Origin: Brachybacterium fresconis
Lineage (GTDB): Bacteria > Actinomycetota > Actinomycetes > Actinomycetales > Dermabacteraceae
Direction of reading: 5' to 3'
DNA: 64,000 nt
Assembly: GCF_017876515.1 (NCBI RefSeq)
Contig: NZ_JAGIOC010000001.1
Location: 124,001 to 188,000 of the forward strand
Each line of letters begins with the position of its first letter. The first letter of the stretch is position 1. The translations under genes and the position numbers were made by a program. The notes below the pieces were generated by a model that ran no database searches, was not told the DNA's origin, and was given only the letters and a program-made list of their open reading frames with translations. Below, one piece after another: positions 1-7,517 of the stretch.

Positions 1-802
1 ACTCGAGCCGCGCCCCGTGGCGGGCGGCCGCAGCGTGCAGATCCGCCTCGAGGACGTCGACCTGCTCCCGGGCGACGCCGTGGGCGACCGCGCGGACGGT
101 GACCTCGCCCTCCTGCTGACGGTGCTCGGTGATCACCTCCTGCACCGACCCGGAGGCGACGCTGCGGCCCCCGGCGATGACGCAGACGGCATCGGCGAGG
201 CCGACCACGTCGTCCATCATGTGGGTGGTCAACACGACCGCGCTGCCGGTGTCGGCCAGGGCCCGGATCAGCCGGCGCACCCGGCGGCGGATCGCCGGGT
301 CCATGCCGGCGGTGGGTTCGTCGAGGAAGATCAGTTCGGGTCGGCCGATGATCGCCAGCGCGAGGGCCAGGCGCTGGCGCTGGCCACCGGAGAGCCGGCG
401 CACGAGGGTGCCGGCGAAGTCGTCGATCCCCAGGTGCTCGGCGACCTCGTCGACGTCCAGCGGATGGGCGTGCAGGCTCGCCCCGTAGCGCAGCAGCTGC
501 ATCGCCCGGGCTCCGGAGGCGAGTCCGCCGTCCTGGATCATCACCCCGACCCGGGCACGGTGCTCGGGGCCGGCGCGCCAGGGGTCGCGGCCCAGCACCG
601 TCAGGACGCCGCCGTCGGGGCGCAGCAGCCCGGTGGCGCAGGAGACGGCCGTGGTCTTGCCGGCACCGTTGGGGCCCAGCAGGGCGGTGACCTCTCCGCG
701 GTGCGCCCGCAGCGAGAGGCCGTCGAGGGCGCGGACGGGGCCGTAGGAATGCGCGAGGCCCTCGGCGACGAGCGCCGGCTGTGGGCGGGAGTGGTCAGTC
801 AT
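1..802 (-). CDS. ABC transporter ATP-binding protein (drug/antibiotic export type), 3' end cut by window
   Basis: ATP-hydrolysing subunit of an ABC exporter of the DrrA/CcmA-like class, acting on the cytoplasmic face with a membrane permease that is not in view and would lie to the left. I read 267 codons from an ATG at 802. Visible motifs are Walker A GPNGAGKTT at residues 43-51, a Q-loop Gln near 90, signature LSGGQ at 137-141, Walker B LIFLDEP at about 157-163 and the H-loop His at 194. After residue 210 a C-terminal extension runs off the window edge, so the stop is not seen. The family assignment is secure. The exported substrate cannot be read from the sequence. Confidence 0.92.
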   Translation of the reverse strand, partial: MTDHSRPQPALVAEGLAHSYGPVRALDGLSLRAHRGEVTALLGPNGAGKTTAVSCATGLLRPDGGVLTVLGRDPWRAGPEHRARVGVMIQDGGLASGARAMQLLRYGASLHAHPLDVDEVAEHLGIDDFAGTLVRRLSGGQRQRLALALAIIGRPELIFLDEPTAGMDPAIRRRVRRLIRALADTGSAVVLTTHMMDDVVGLADAVCVIAGGRSVASGSVQEVITEHRQQEGEVTVRAVAHGVAREQVDVLEADLHAAAARHGARLE

Positions 803-904
803 GGCGGACCCATCGTAGGCGGCGACGGTGAGAAGGTCCCGAGCGCACGAGGGGCGGTCGCGGCCGATCGCGGCGAGCGGCGACCGGCCGCGGGGCCGGG
901 AGGG

Positions 905-1969
905 TCAGCGCCCGGTCACGGACAGCGGGGTGTGAGCGGGATCGACGACCTCCGCGGCCGGCGGGGCCGCGGGGGCGGTGCCGCCGTCGCCCCAGGTGTT
1001 CGTGGTGAGGCGGTCGCGGTCGTGGGCCTCCAGCAGATGACTCATGTCCGGACCGAGCGGCACGACCTGAGTGGGGTTGATGTCCTCGTGCACGAAGTAG
1101 TAGTGCGTCTTGATCTGCGTCAGATCGACGGTGTCGCCGAAGCCCGGGGTCTGGAACAGGTCCTTGGTGTAGTTCCACAGGTTCGGCATCGTCGCCAACG
1201 GCTGACGGTTCGCCTTGAAGTGGCCGAAGTAGACGGGGTCGAAGCGGATCAGGGTGGGGAACAGACGCACATCGGCCTCCGTGATCGACGGCCCCATCAG
1301 GTAGCGACGGTCGCCCAGGCGCTCCTCGAGCTCATCCAGGGCCGCCCACAGCTCGCGGTACTCCCTCTCGTAGTCCTCCTGAGAACCGGCGAAGCCCACC
1401 TTGTAGACCCCGTTGTTCACCCGATGCAGCATCCACCGGTTCAGGGCATCGATCTCCTCCCGCTGACCCTCCGGATAGAGATCCGGGGCGCCGTCGCGGT
1501 GCAGCGCGGTCCACTCGGTGGCGAAGTCCAGCGTGATCTGCTGGAAGTCGTTGGTCACCACGGCCTTCGAGGGGATGTCCACGACGGCCGGAACGGTGAT
1601 GCCGCGCGGATAGTCGGGGAACCGGGCGAAGTAGGCCTGCTGCAGGCGCTCGTAGCCCAGGACCGGGTCGACGCCGTCCTCGTCGAGGTCGAAGGTCCAG
1701 GAGCGACGATCGTGGGTGGGGCCGGGCATGCCGACCGAGATCGCATCCTCGAGCCCGAGCAGGCGCCGGGAGATCAGCGTGCGGTTCGCCCAGGGGCAGG
1801 CGCGGGCGGCGATCAGCCGGTAGCGGCCCTCCTCGACGGGCCAGCCGTCCCGGCCGTCACGGGTGATGCGGTCGTCGATGTAGGTCATGTCCCGATCGAA
1901 GGGCTTGCCCTTGTGGACGTAGGAACCCTCCGTCGAGTGCTCGGCGGTGGTGCGGTCCTCGGCGGTCAT
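905..1969 (-). CDS. Glutathionyl-hydroquinone reductase-like protein (Xi-class glutathione transferase family)
   Basis: 354-residue member of the YqjG/PcpF/ECM4 family, which reductively removes a thiol from S-thiolated hydroquinones in the cytosol. The family's catalytic cysteine motif is visible as ACPWANR with Cys58, inside an N-terminal thioredoxin-like domain. A helical GST C-terminal domain follows (roughly residues 170-330, including a YLMGPSITEADVRLFPTL stretch typical of these enzymes). I chose the ATG at 1969 because GAAGGGA lies just upstream; the frame stays open further upstream through a repeat-rich region with no better start. Actinobacteria normally use mycothiol, not glutathione, so the real thiol partner is uncertain. 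It is transcribed divergently from sufR. Confidence 0.88.
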   Translation of the reverse strand: MTAEDRTTAEHSTEGSYVHKGKPFDRDMTYIDDRITRDGRDGWPVEEGRYRLIAARACPWANRTLISRRLLGLEDAISVGMPGPTHDRRSWTFDLDEDGVDPVLGYERLQQAYFARFPDYPRGITVPAVVDIPSKAVVTNDFQQITLDFATEWTALHRDGAPDLYPEGQREEIDALNRWMLHRVNNGVYKVGFAGSQEDYEREYRELWAALDELEERLGDRRYLMGPSITEADVRLFPTLIRFDPVYFGHFKANRQPLATMPNLWNYTKDLFQTPGFGDTVDLTQIKTHYYFVHEDINPTQVVPLGPDMSHLLEAHDRDRLTTNTWGDGGTAPAAPPAAEVVDPAHTPLSVTGR

Positions 1970-2024
1970 GGTGTCCCTTCTTCGTTCTCCGGTGGGGCGC
2001 GGTGGTGGCGGCGCTGAGGCCACC

Positions 2025-2053
2025 AGAGTAGTTGAAAGCGGTAGTAAATGGAA
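2025..2053 (-). promoter_or_regulatory. Candidate promoter for the hydroquinone reductase-like gene
   Basis: Reading the minus strand, TTCCAT (2053-2048) and TACTCT (2030-2025) are 17 bases apart and lie about 55 bases before the ATG at 1969. Spacing and position fit a primary sigma-factor promoter, but the -35 hexamer is a weak match. Confidence 0.3.
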
Positions 2054-2065
2054 GCGACGTTCGTT

Positions 2066-2123
2066 GAACCGGCCCGATCCGGTTTGACCGGTTCGATCCG
2101 GTCTGCTCCGGTCCGACCTGGCC
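2066..2123. repeat. Short imperfect tandem repeat (about 10 bp units, CCGGT core)
   Basis: Six imperfect units of 9-10 bases, most carrying CCGGT or a close variant after a GA or GC start (for example GATCCGGTTT, GACCGGTTC, GATCCGGTCT, GCTCCGGTCC). They lie in the non-coding spacer between the divergent hydroquinone-reductase and sufR genes. The roughly one-helical-turn spacing could place protein sites on one DNA face, but no known operator is recognised. Confidence 0.55.
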
Positions 2124-2137
2124 GACAGGATGATTTT

Positions 2138-2156
2138 GCAGGTAAGGGCAGCCTTG
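2138..2156. promoter_or_regulatory. Degenerate DtxR/IdeR-like iron box upstream of sufR
   Basis: The 19 bases contain AGGTAAGGGCAGCCTT, which matches the actinobacterial iron-box consensus (TTAGGTTAGGCTAACCTAA) at about 11 of 19 positions, including the central AGG...CCT dyad. It lies about 85 bases before the sufR start. Iron control of an Fe-S assembly operon makes sense, but the match is imperfect. Confidence 0.35.
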
Positions 2157-2201
2157 GTGCTGTGGTGCACACCTTGCGGGACCTATTTGGCAAGCCGTAT
2201 G

Positions 2202-2215
2202 TTGTAAAATAACAA
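2202..2215. promoter_or_regulatory. AT-rich dyad TTGT-N6-ACAA at the sufR promoter
   Basis: A perfect inverted repeat TTGT-AAAATA-ACAA sits in the only AT-rich patch of this spacer, 26 bases before the sufR ATG, and includes a TAAAAT hexamer (2205-2210) that could serve as the -10 element. SufR-type regulators in other phyla bind short inverted repeats near their own promoters, so autoregulation is a reasonable inference. The exact sequence is not the published CAAC-N6-GTTG motif. Confidence 0.4.
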
Positions 2216-2240
2216 GTGGTCGACGGGAGAGGGTGATGAC

Positions 2241-2978
2241 ATGACCGCACCAGATCTGGATCCAGCGGGTCCGCCGGCCACGCGAGACCGTCTCGTCGAG
2301 GCGATCTCGGCGCACGGGCCGATCACCGCACGCCAGCTGGCGGAGCGTTTCGGGCTCACCAGTGCGGCCGTCCGGCGTCATCTCGCGGCGCTCGAGGCCG
2401 AGGACGTCATCGCCGAGCACGAAATGCCGGTCGTCAGTCGCGGACGCGGACGCCCCAGCAAGGCGTTCGTGCTCTCGAAGGCCGCGCACGAGAACCTCCC
2501 CGGCGGCTACGACGAGCTGGCCGTGATGGCGGTCGAGGAGCTCGCCCGTCGCGGGGGCGAGACGGCCGTGTCCGAGCTGGCCGAGCGTCGGGTCGCCGAC
2601 TGGGAGACGGCCCTGGCCGAGGTCGTCGCCGCACGAGAGGCGGCGGGGGAGCAGGTCACCCTCGCCCGCAAGGTCGAGCTGCTCGCCGACCTGCTGACTT
2701 CCCGGGGGTACGCCACCACGGTGCGCCCTCTCCACGTCCCCTTGCCCACCCCGGGTGCACGAGAGGGCGCGACCCCGCGTACGCTCGTCACAGCGCAGCT
2801 GTGCCATGGTCACTGCCCCGTCCTCGACGTCGCCGCGGACCATCCTGAGCTGTGCGAGGCCGAATCCCGAGTCATCTCCCGAATCATCGGAGCGCCCGTC
2901 CAACGCCTGGCCACCCTGGCGCAGGGCGCCCATTGCTGCACGACACACATTCCGCTCACCGAGGGAAGGACACCATGA
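2241..2978 (+). CDS. sufR: SufR-type iron-sulfur-sensing transcriptional regulator
   Basis: 245-residue DNA-binding repressor that normally controls the suf operon according to Fe-S cluster status. An N-terminal winged helix (residues about 17-55, with [20 protein letters not shown] as the recognition region) is followed by a C-terminal domain holding the cluster ligands. Visible cysteines are CHGHC near 190, a Cys in the PELCEAES segment, and CC in the final THIP-containing stretch, matching actinobacterial SufR. The ATG at 2241 follows GGGAGAGGG. Its stop overlaps the sufB start by 4 bases (ATGA), so it is translationally coupled to the operon it should control. Likely autoregulated through the upstream dyad. 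Confidence 0.93.
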   Translation: MTAPDLDPAGPPATRDRLVEAISAHGPITARQLAERFGLTSAAVRRHLAALEAEDVIAEHEMPVVSRGRGRPSKAFVLSKAAHENLPGGYDELAVMAVEELARRGGETAVSELAERRVADWETALAEVVAAREAAGEQVTLARKVELLADLLTSRGYATTVRPLHVPLPTPGAREGATPRTLVTAQLCHGHCPVLDVAADHPELCEAESRVISRIIGAPVQRLATLAQGAHCCTTHIPLTEGRTP

Positions 2979-4402
2979 CGACCGCACCAGAAAAGCTCTC
3001 CCAGGACGAGATCATCGATTCCATGGGCCAGTACGCCTATGGCTGGCACGACGAAGACACGGCCGGCGCCACCGCCCGGCGCGGCCTGAGCGAGGACGTC
3101 GTCCGCAACATCTCCGCGCTGAAGGACGAGCCGGAGTGGATGCTGAAGCGCCGCCTGAAGGCCCTGAAGCTGTTCGACAAGAAGCCGCTGCCCACCTGGG
3201 GCCCGGACCTGTCCGGCATCGCCTTCGACACGATCAAGTACTTCGTGCGCTCCACCGAGAAGCAGGTCACGGACTGGGAGGACCTCCCGGCCGACATCAA
3301 GGAGACCTACGACCGCCTGGGCATCCCGGAGGCCGAGAAGCAGCGCCTCGTCGCCGGTGTCGCCGCGCAGTACGAGTCCGAGGTCGTCTACCACCAGATC
3401 CGGGAGGACCTCGAGGAGCAGGGCGTCATCTTCGTGGACACCGATACGGGTCTGCGGGACTACCCCGAGCTGTTCGAGGAGTACTTCGGCACCGTGATCC
3501 CCGCCGGGGACAACAAGTTCTCCGCGCTGAACACCGCCGTGTGGTCGGGCGGCTCCTTCGTCTACGTCCCCAAGGGCGTCCACGTGGAGATCCCGCTGCA
3601 GGCCTACTTCCGGATCAACACCGAGAACATGGGTCAGTTCGAGCGCACCCTGATCATCGCCGACGAGGGCTCCTCCGTGCACTACGTCGAGGGATGCACC
3701 GCGCCGATCTACCAGTCGGACTCGCTGCACAGCGCGGTCGTCGAGATCGTGGTGAAGAAGGACGCCGATGTGCGCTACACGACCATCCAGAACTGGTCGA
3801 ACAACGTGTACAACCTGGTCACCAAGCGCACCACGGTCGAGCAGGGCGGCTCCATGGAATGGGTCGACGGCAACATCGGCTCGAAGGTCACCATGAAGTA
3901 CCCGGCCGTGTGGCTGATGGGCGAGCACGCTCGCGGCGAGACGCTCTCGGTCGCCTTCGCCGGCGAGGGCCAGCACCAGGACACCGGCTCGAAGATGGTG
4001 CACATGGCACCGCACACCACGAGCTCGATCGTGTCCAAGTCGGTCTCGCGCGGCGGCGGTCGCAGCTCGTACCGCGGCCTGGTCCAGGTGATGCCGGGGG
4101 CGGAGCACTCCGCCTCGACCGTGCTGTGCGATGCGCTGCTGGTGGACCAGATCTCCCGCACCGACACCTACCCCTACGTCGACGTCCGCGTCGACGACGT
4201 GCAGATGGGCCACGAGGCCACCGTCTCCAAGGTCTCCGAGGAGCAGCTCTTCTACCTGAGGAGCCGCGGCATGGAGGAGACCGAGGCGATGGCCATGATC
4301 GTGCGCGGGTTCATCGAACCCATCGCGCGCGAACTCCCGATGGAGTACGCCCTCGAACTGAACCGCCTGATCGAGCTGCAGATGGAAGGAGCAGTCGGTT
4401 GA
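2975..4402 (+). CDS. sufB: Fe-S cluster assembly scaffold protein SufB
   Basis: 475-residue core scaffold of the SufBCD complex, on which Fe-S clusters are built in the cytosol. The protein is colinear with the SufB family: an N-terminal helical part, the right-handed beta-helix core, and the conserved C-terminal cysteine in the CDALL segment (about residue 385) that corresponds to the sulfur-accepting Cys of E. coli SufB. The terminal helices end in the LFYLRSRGM...RGF pattern shared with SufD. The start at 2975 overlaps the sufR stop (ATGA) and follows GAGGGAAGGA. The stop overlaps the sufD start by 1 base. Confidence 0.97.
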   Translation: MTTAPEKLSQDEIIDSMGQYAYGWHDEDTAGATARRGLSEDVVRNISALKDEPEWMLKRRLKALKLFDKKPLPTWGPDLSGIAFDTIKYFVRSTEKQVTDWEDLPADIKETYDRLGIPEAEKQRLVAGVAAQYESEVVYHQIREDLEEQGVIFVDTDTGLRDYPELFEEYFGTVIPAGDNKFSALNTAVWSGGSFVYVPKGVHVEIPLQAYFRINTENMGQFERTLIIADEGSSVHYVEGCTAPIYQSDSLHSAVVEIVVKKDADVRYTTIQNWSNNVYNLVTKRTTVEQGGSMEWVDGNIGSKVTMKYPAVWLMGEHARGETLSVAFAGEGQHQDTGSKMVHMAPHTTSSIVSKSVSRGGGRSSYRGLVQVMPGAEHSASTVLCDALLVDQISRTDTYPYVDVRVDDVQMGHEATVSKVSEEQLFYLRSRGMEETEAMAMIVRGFIEPIARELPMEYALELNRLIELQMEGAVG

Positions 4403-5736
4403 TGACCACCTCCGACATGACCGAACTCAAGGATGCGGAGTACGCAGGTGATCCTGCGGCCGACGAGAACGCCGGCCACGCCGCGGGCGCCGCGCCCATG
4501 GCCGCCCGGGATGCCCTGGCCGCCGGCGGCGAGGACTCCGCGGCCGCCGCGGAGCTCGAGGACGAGGGCATGACCCTGACGGACGAGCAGTCCGCCGCGC
4601 ACGGCGCCCACAACCGCGGCGACCGCGCACGCTCCTTCGAGCTCTCCGACCACGAGCGGCCCACCAGCGACATCGAGGAGTGGCGCTTCACCCCGCTGCG
4701 CCGCTTCGCCCCGCTGCTGACGGACACCGCCACCGACGATCGCGAGGGCGACCCCGCGGTGGACTATCAGGTGGAGGTCCCCGAGGGGGCTCCCGAGGTG
4801 TCCACGCTCGCCGTCGGCGAGGCTCCCCGCGGCACCGTGCTGGTGCCCGAGGACCTTCCCTCCGCCGTCGCCTCGGTGCGCAGCGAGCAGGCCCTGCACC
4901 TGGTGGCCCCGAAGAACACGGACCTCGCCGAGCCGTTCCGGGTCGAGATCACCGGGCGCGGCGCCGACCGTCGGGCCAACGCCCACGTCGTGCTGGAGAC
5001 GAAGGAATCCTCCTCCGCGACCTTCGTGCTGAACCACACCGGGTCGGCGCAGTACGCGCAGAACGTCGAGATGGTCGCCGGCGACAACTCGCAGATGACC
5101 GTCATCTCCCTGCAGGACTGGGACGACGACGCCCTGCACATCGCCACCCACCACGGGGCCATCGGTCGCGACGCGAAGATCAAGCACATCGTGGTCACCC
5201 TCGGGGGCAGCGCCGTGCGGGTGAACACGATCTCCGATCTCGTCCACCCCGGCGGCGAGGTCGAGAACCTCGGCCTGTACTTCTCCGACGAGGGCCAGTT
5301 CCTCGAGCACCGCCTGTTCGTGGACCACACGGCCCCGAACTGCACCTCGGACTCCGCCTACAAGGGCGCGCTGCAGGGCCGGAGCGCCCGCTCGGTGTGG
5401 GTCGGCGACGTGCTGATCCGCAAGGAGGCCGAGGGGACCAACACCTACGAGCTCAATCGCAACCTGGTGCTCACCGAGGGCGCACGCGCCGACTCGGTGC
5501 CGAACCTGGAGATCGAGACCGGGGAGATCGAGGGTGCCGGCCACGCCGCCGCCACCGGTCGCTTCGACGATGAGCAGCTGTTCTACCTGCGCGCCCGCGG
5601 GATCCCGGAGAAGGAGGCCCGCCGCCTGGTCGTGCGCGGCTTCTTCGCCGAGCTGATCCAGCGGATCGACGTCCCGGAGATCCGCGAGCACCTCACCGAG
5701 TCGATCGAGACCGAGCTCTCCCGGAGCATGAGCTGA
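4402..5736 (+). CDS. sufD: Fe-S cluster assembly protein SufD
   Basis: 444-residue partner of SufB in the SufBCD complex. It shares the SufB C-terminal pattern (LFYLRARGIPEKEARRLVV) and carries a conserved histidine in GHAAATG, matching the functional His of E. coli SufD. Residues about 14-75 are an Ala/Glu/Asp-rich stretch with low complexity that looks disordered and is longer than in many homologues. A second ATG 5 codons in is possible. The TGATG junctions on both sides (with sufB and with the Rieske gene) indicate translational coupling. Confidence 0.95.
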   Translation: MTTSDMTELKDAEYAGDPAADENAGHAAGAAPMAARDALAAGGEDSAAAAELEDEGMTLTDEQSAAHGAHNRGDRARSFELSDHERPTSDIEEWRFTPLRRFAPLLTDTATDDREGDPAVDYQVEVPEGAPEVSTLAVGEAPRGTVLVPEDLPSAVASVRSEQALHLVAPKNTDLAEPFRVEITGRGADRRANAHVVLETKESSSATFVLNHTGSAQYAQNVEMVAGDNSQMTVISLQDWDDDALHIATHHGAIGRDAKIKHIVVTLGGSAVRVNTISDLVHPGGEVENLGLYFSDEGQFLEHRLFVDHTAPNCTSDSAYKGALQGRSARSVWVGDVLIRKEAEGTNTYELNRNLVLTEGARADSVPNLEIETGEIEGAGHAAATGRFDDEQLFYLRARGIPEKEARRLVVRGFFAELIQRIDVPEIREHLTESIETELSRSMS

Positions 5737-6074
5737 TGTCGGACGCCTTCCTCCCCGTCGCCACCCTCGCCCAGCTCGATGCCGGCGAGGCGATCGATGT
5801 CGTCGCAGGCGGCATCGAGATCGCCCTGGTGCGCGACGAGGACGGAGGCGTCCACGCCCTCGAGGACGTCTGCTCGCACGAGGAGATCCCGCTGAGCGAC
5901 GGCGACGTCGAGGGCTGCACCATCGAATGCTGGAAGCACGGCAGCCAGTTCGACCTGGTCTCCGGTCGTCCTCTCCAGCTCCCGGCCGTCCTTCCCGTGC
6001 GGGTCTTCCCCGTGCGGGTCGACGAGAGCAGCGGCGAGATCCTCGTGGATCCGACCGCCGCCGCCGACACCTGA
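5736..6074 (+). CDS. Rieske [2Fe-2S] ferredoxin subunit (non-haem iron oxygenase type)
   Basis: 112-residue soluble Rieske protein. Both ligand pairs are visible: Cys46-x-His48 in CSHEEIPL and Cys65-x2-His68 in CWKHGSQFDL. There is no membrane anchor, so it resembles the ferredoxin components of ring-hydroxylating dioxygenases, but no oxygenase is nearby. Its place between sufD and sufC is common in actinobacteria and suggests it supplies electrons to, or checks, cluster assembly. That role is an inference from position. The start shares one base with the sufD stop. Confidence 0.93.
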   Translation: MSDAFLPVATLAQLDAGEAIDVVAGGIEIALVRDEDGGVHALEDVCSHEEIPLSDGDVEGCTIECWKHGSQFDLVSGRPLQLPAVLPVRVFPVRVDESSGEILVDPTAAADT

Positions 6075-6142
6075 TCACTGCGGGCGCCGCGCCGCGATGC
6101 CCGCCCCCGAACCCACCATTCCCTGGTCAAGGAGAACCGCAC

Positions 6143-6904
6143 ATGTCTGTTCTGGAGATCAAGAACCTCCACGCCACCGTCGAGACGCCCGAGGGCACCA
6201 AGGAGATCCTCAAGGGTGTCGACCTGACCATCCGCTCCGGGGAGACCCACGCCATCATGGGCCCGAACGGATCCGGCAAGTCGACCCTCGCCTACGCCAT
6301 CGCCGGCCATCCCAAGTACCAGATCACCGAGGGCGAGCTGACCCTCGACGGTGAGGACGTGCTGGAGATGAGCATCGACGAGCGCGCCCGCGCCGGCCTC
6401 TTCCTCGCCATGCAGTACCCCGTCGAGGTCCCCGGCGTGACCGTCTCGAACTTCCTGCGCACCGCCAAGACCGCGATCGACGGCGAGGCCCCCTCGCTGC
6501 GCACCTGGGTCAAGGACATGAAGGGCTCGATGGAGGACCTGCGCATGGACCCGGTCTTCGCCGAGCGCAACGTCAACGAGGGCTTCTCCGGCGGCGAGAA
6601 GAAGCGCCACGAGATCCTGCAGATGCAGCTGCTGAAGCCCGCGATCGCCATCCTCGACGAGACCGACTCCGGCCTCGACGTCGATGCGCTGCGCATCGTC
6701 TCCGAGGGCATCAACCGTGCCAAGGAGACCACCGACGTCGGCATCATGCTGATCACCCACTACACCCGCATCCTGCAGCACGTGACGCCGGACTTCGTCC
6801 ACGTCTTCGTGGGCGGCAAGGTCGCGGAGCAGGGCGGCCCGGAGCTCGCCGAGCGCCTCGAGGCCGAGGGCTACGACCGCTACCTCGTCGGCGCCGCCGG
6901 CTGA
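6143..6904 (+). CDS. sufC: Fe-S cluster assembly ATPase SufC
   Basis: 253-residue ABC-type ATPase that drives conformational change in the SufBCD scaffold. Visible are Walker A GPNGSGKST (about residues 36-44), the SufC-type signature FSGGEKKR, Walker B AIAILDETDSGLD and the H-loop in LITHYTR. The ATG at 6143 follows AAGGAG with 10 bases spacing. A 68-base gap separates it from the Rieske gene. A strong hairpin follows the stop. Confidence 0.97.
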   Translation: MSVLEIKNLHATVETPEGTKEILKGVDLTIRSGETHAIMGPNGSGKSTLAYAIAGHPKYQITEGELTLDGEDVLEMSIDERARAGLFLAMQYPVEVPGVTVSNFLRTAKTAIDGEAPSLRTWVKDMKGSMEDLRMDPVFAERNVNEGFSGGEKKRHEILQMQLLKPAIAILDETDSGLDVDALRIVSEGINRAKETTDVGIMLITHYTRILQHVTPDFVHVFVGGKVAEQGGPELAERLEAEGYDRYLVGAAG

Positions 6905-6913
6905 CGCCATCTC

Positions 6914-6950
6914 CCGGACCGGCGCGGGAGCGATCCCGGCGCCGGTCCGG
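6914..6950 (+). terminator. Strong GC hairpin between sufC and sufT
   Basis: CCGGACCGGCGC-GGGA pairs with TCCC-G-GCGCCGGTCCGG around a 4-base GCGA loop (16 bp with a single bulged base). No U-tract follows. It may act as a partial terminator or an mRNA-end stabiliser that sets sufBDC expression above sufT. Confidence 0.65.
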
Positions 6951-7004
6951 ACCCACCTCATCCGCGGTCCGCGATCGCGGCCCGCACCTCATCGGGAGGA
7001 AGCC

Positions 7005-7337
7005 ATGACCGACCAGCAGACCCCGGCAGCGACCGTGAGCGCCGAGGACGTCATCGAAGCGATGAAGGACGTGATCGATCCCGAGCTCGGGATCAACGTC
7101 GTCGACCTCGGTCTCGTCTACGGCGTCACCGTCGAGGACGGCAACGCCGTCGTCGACATGACGCTCACCTCCGCCGCCTGCCCGCTGACGGAGATGCTCG
7201 AGGAGCAGACGTTCGCGATGCTCGACCCCATCACCGAGTCCCACCGCATCAACTGGGTGTGGATGCCGCCGTGGGGCATGGAGAAGATCACGGAGGACGG
7301 CCGCGAGCAGCTGCGCGCGATCGGCTTCAACCTCTGA
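7005..7337 (+). CDS. sufT: SufT-like metal-sulfur cluster assembly factor (MIP18/DUF59 family)
   Basis: 110-residue DUF59 protein, a family that helps deliver or mature Fe-S clusters. The family signature is clear: VIDPELGINVVDLGLVYGV at the N-terminal third, and the conserved Cys in SAACPLTEML. The C-terminal WVWMPPWGMEKIT motif is typical of actinobacterial SufT. The ATG at 7005 follows GGGAGGAAG. In many actinobacteria sufS and sufU stand between sufC and this gene; here only 100 non-coding bases remain. Confidence 0.92.
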   Translation: MTDQQTPAATVSAEDVIEAMKDVIDPELGINVVDLGLVYGVTVEDGNAVVDMTLTSAACPLTEMLEEQTFAMLDPITESHRINWVWMPPWGMEKITEDGREQLRAIGFNL

Positions 7338-7385
7338 GGATCTGAGACCCCGCCACGACCGCCGCGCCCCGCGGTCCGGCGCAGG

Positions 7386-7433
7386 GATGTCCCTGGGACC
7401 GGTGCGACGATTCGCACCGGCCCCAGGGACATC
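7386..7433. terminator. Long bidirectional hairpin terminator between convergent sufT and ald
   Basis: GATGTCCCTGGG-A-CCGGTGCG pairs with CGCACCGG-C-CCCAGGGACATC around a 6-base ACGATT loop: 20 paired bases with one mismatch. It lies midway between two convergent genes, so it can serve both strands. Confidence 0.85.
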
Positions 7434-7469
7434 TCTCGCTCTCGGCCCGGTCGGCTGTGCACCGCCTCG

Positions 7470-7517
7470 GCCGAGCACTGCCTCAGCCGAGCACTGCCTC
7501 AGCCGAGCACCGGCTCA
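7470..7517. repeat. 16-bp tandem repeat running into the ald stop codon
   Basis: Two identical copies of GCCGAGCACTGCCTCA and a third with two changes (GCCGAGCACCGGCTCA), followed by the start of a fourth (GCCGAGGA). The third copy contains the ald stop codon (7515-7517), so the repeat grew out of, or into, the 3' end of ald. Confidence 0.85.

Noticed and set aside
4680..5573. 297-codon frame within sufD
   Set aside because: Alternate-frame translation of sufD, Arg/Gly/Pro-rich with no motif.
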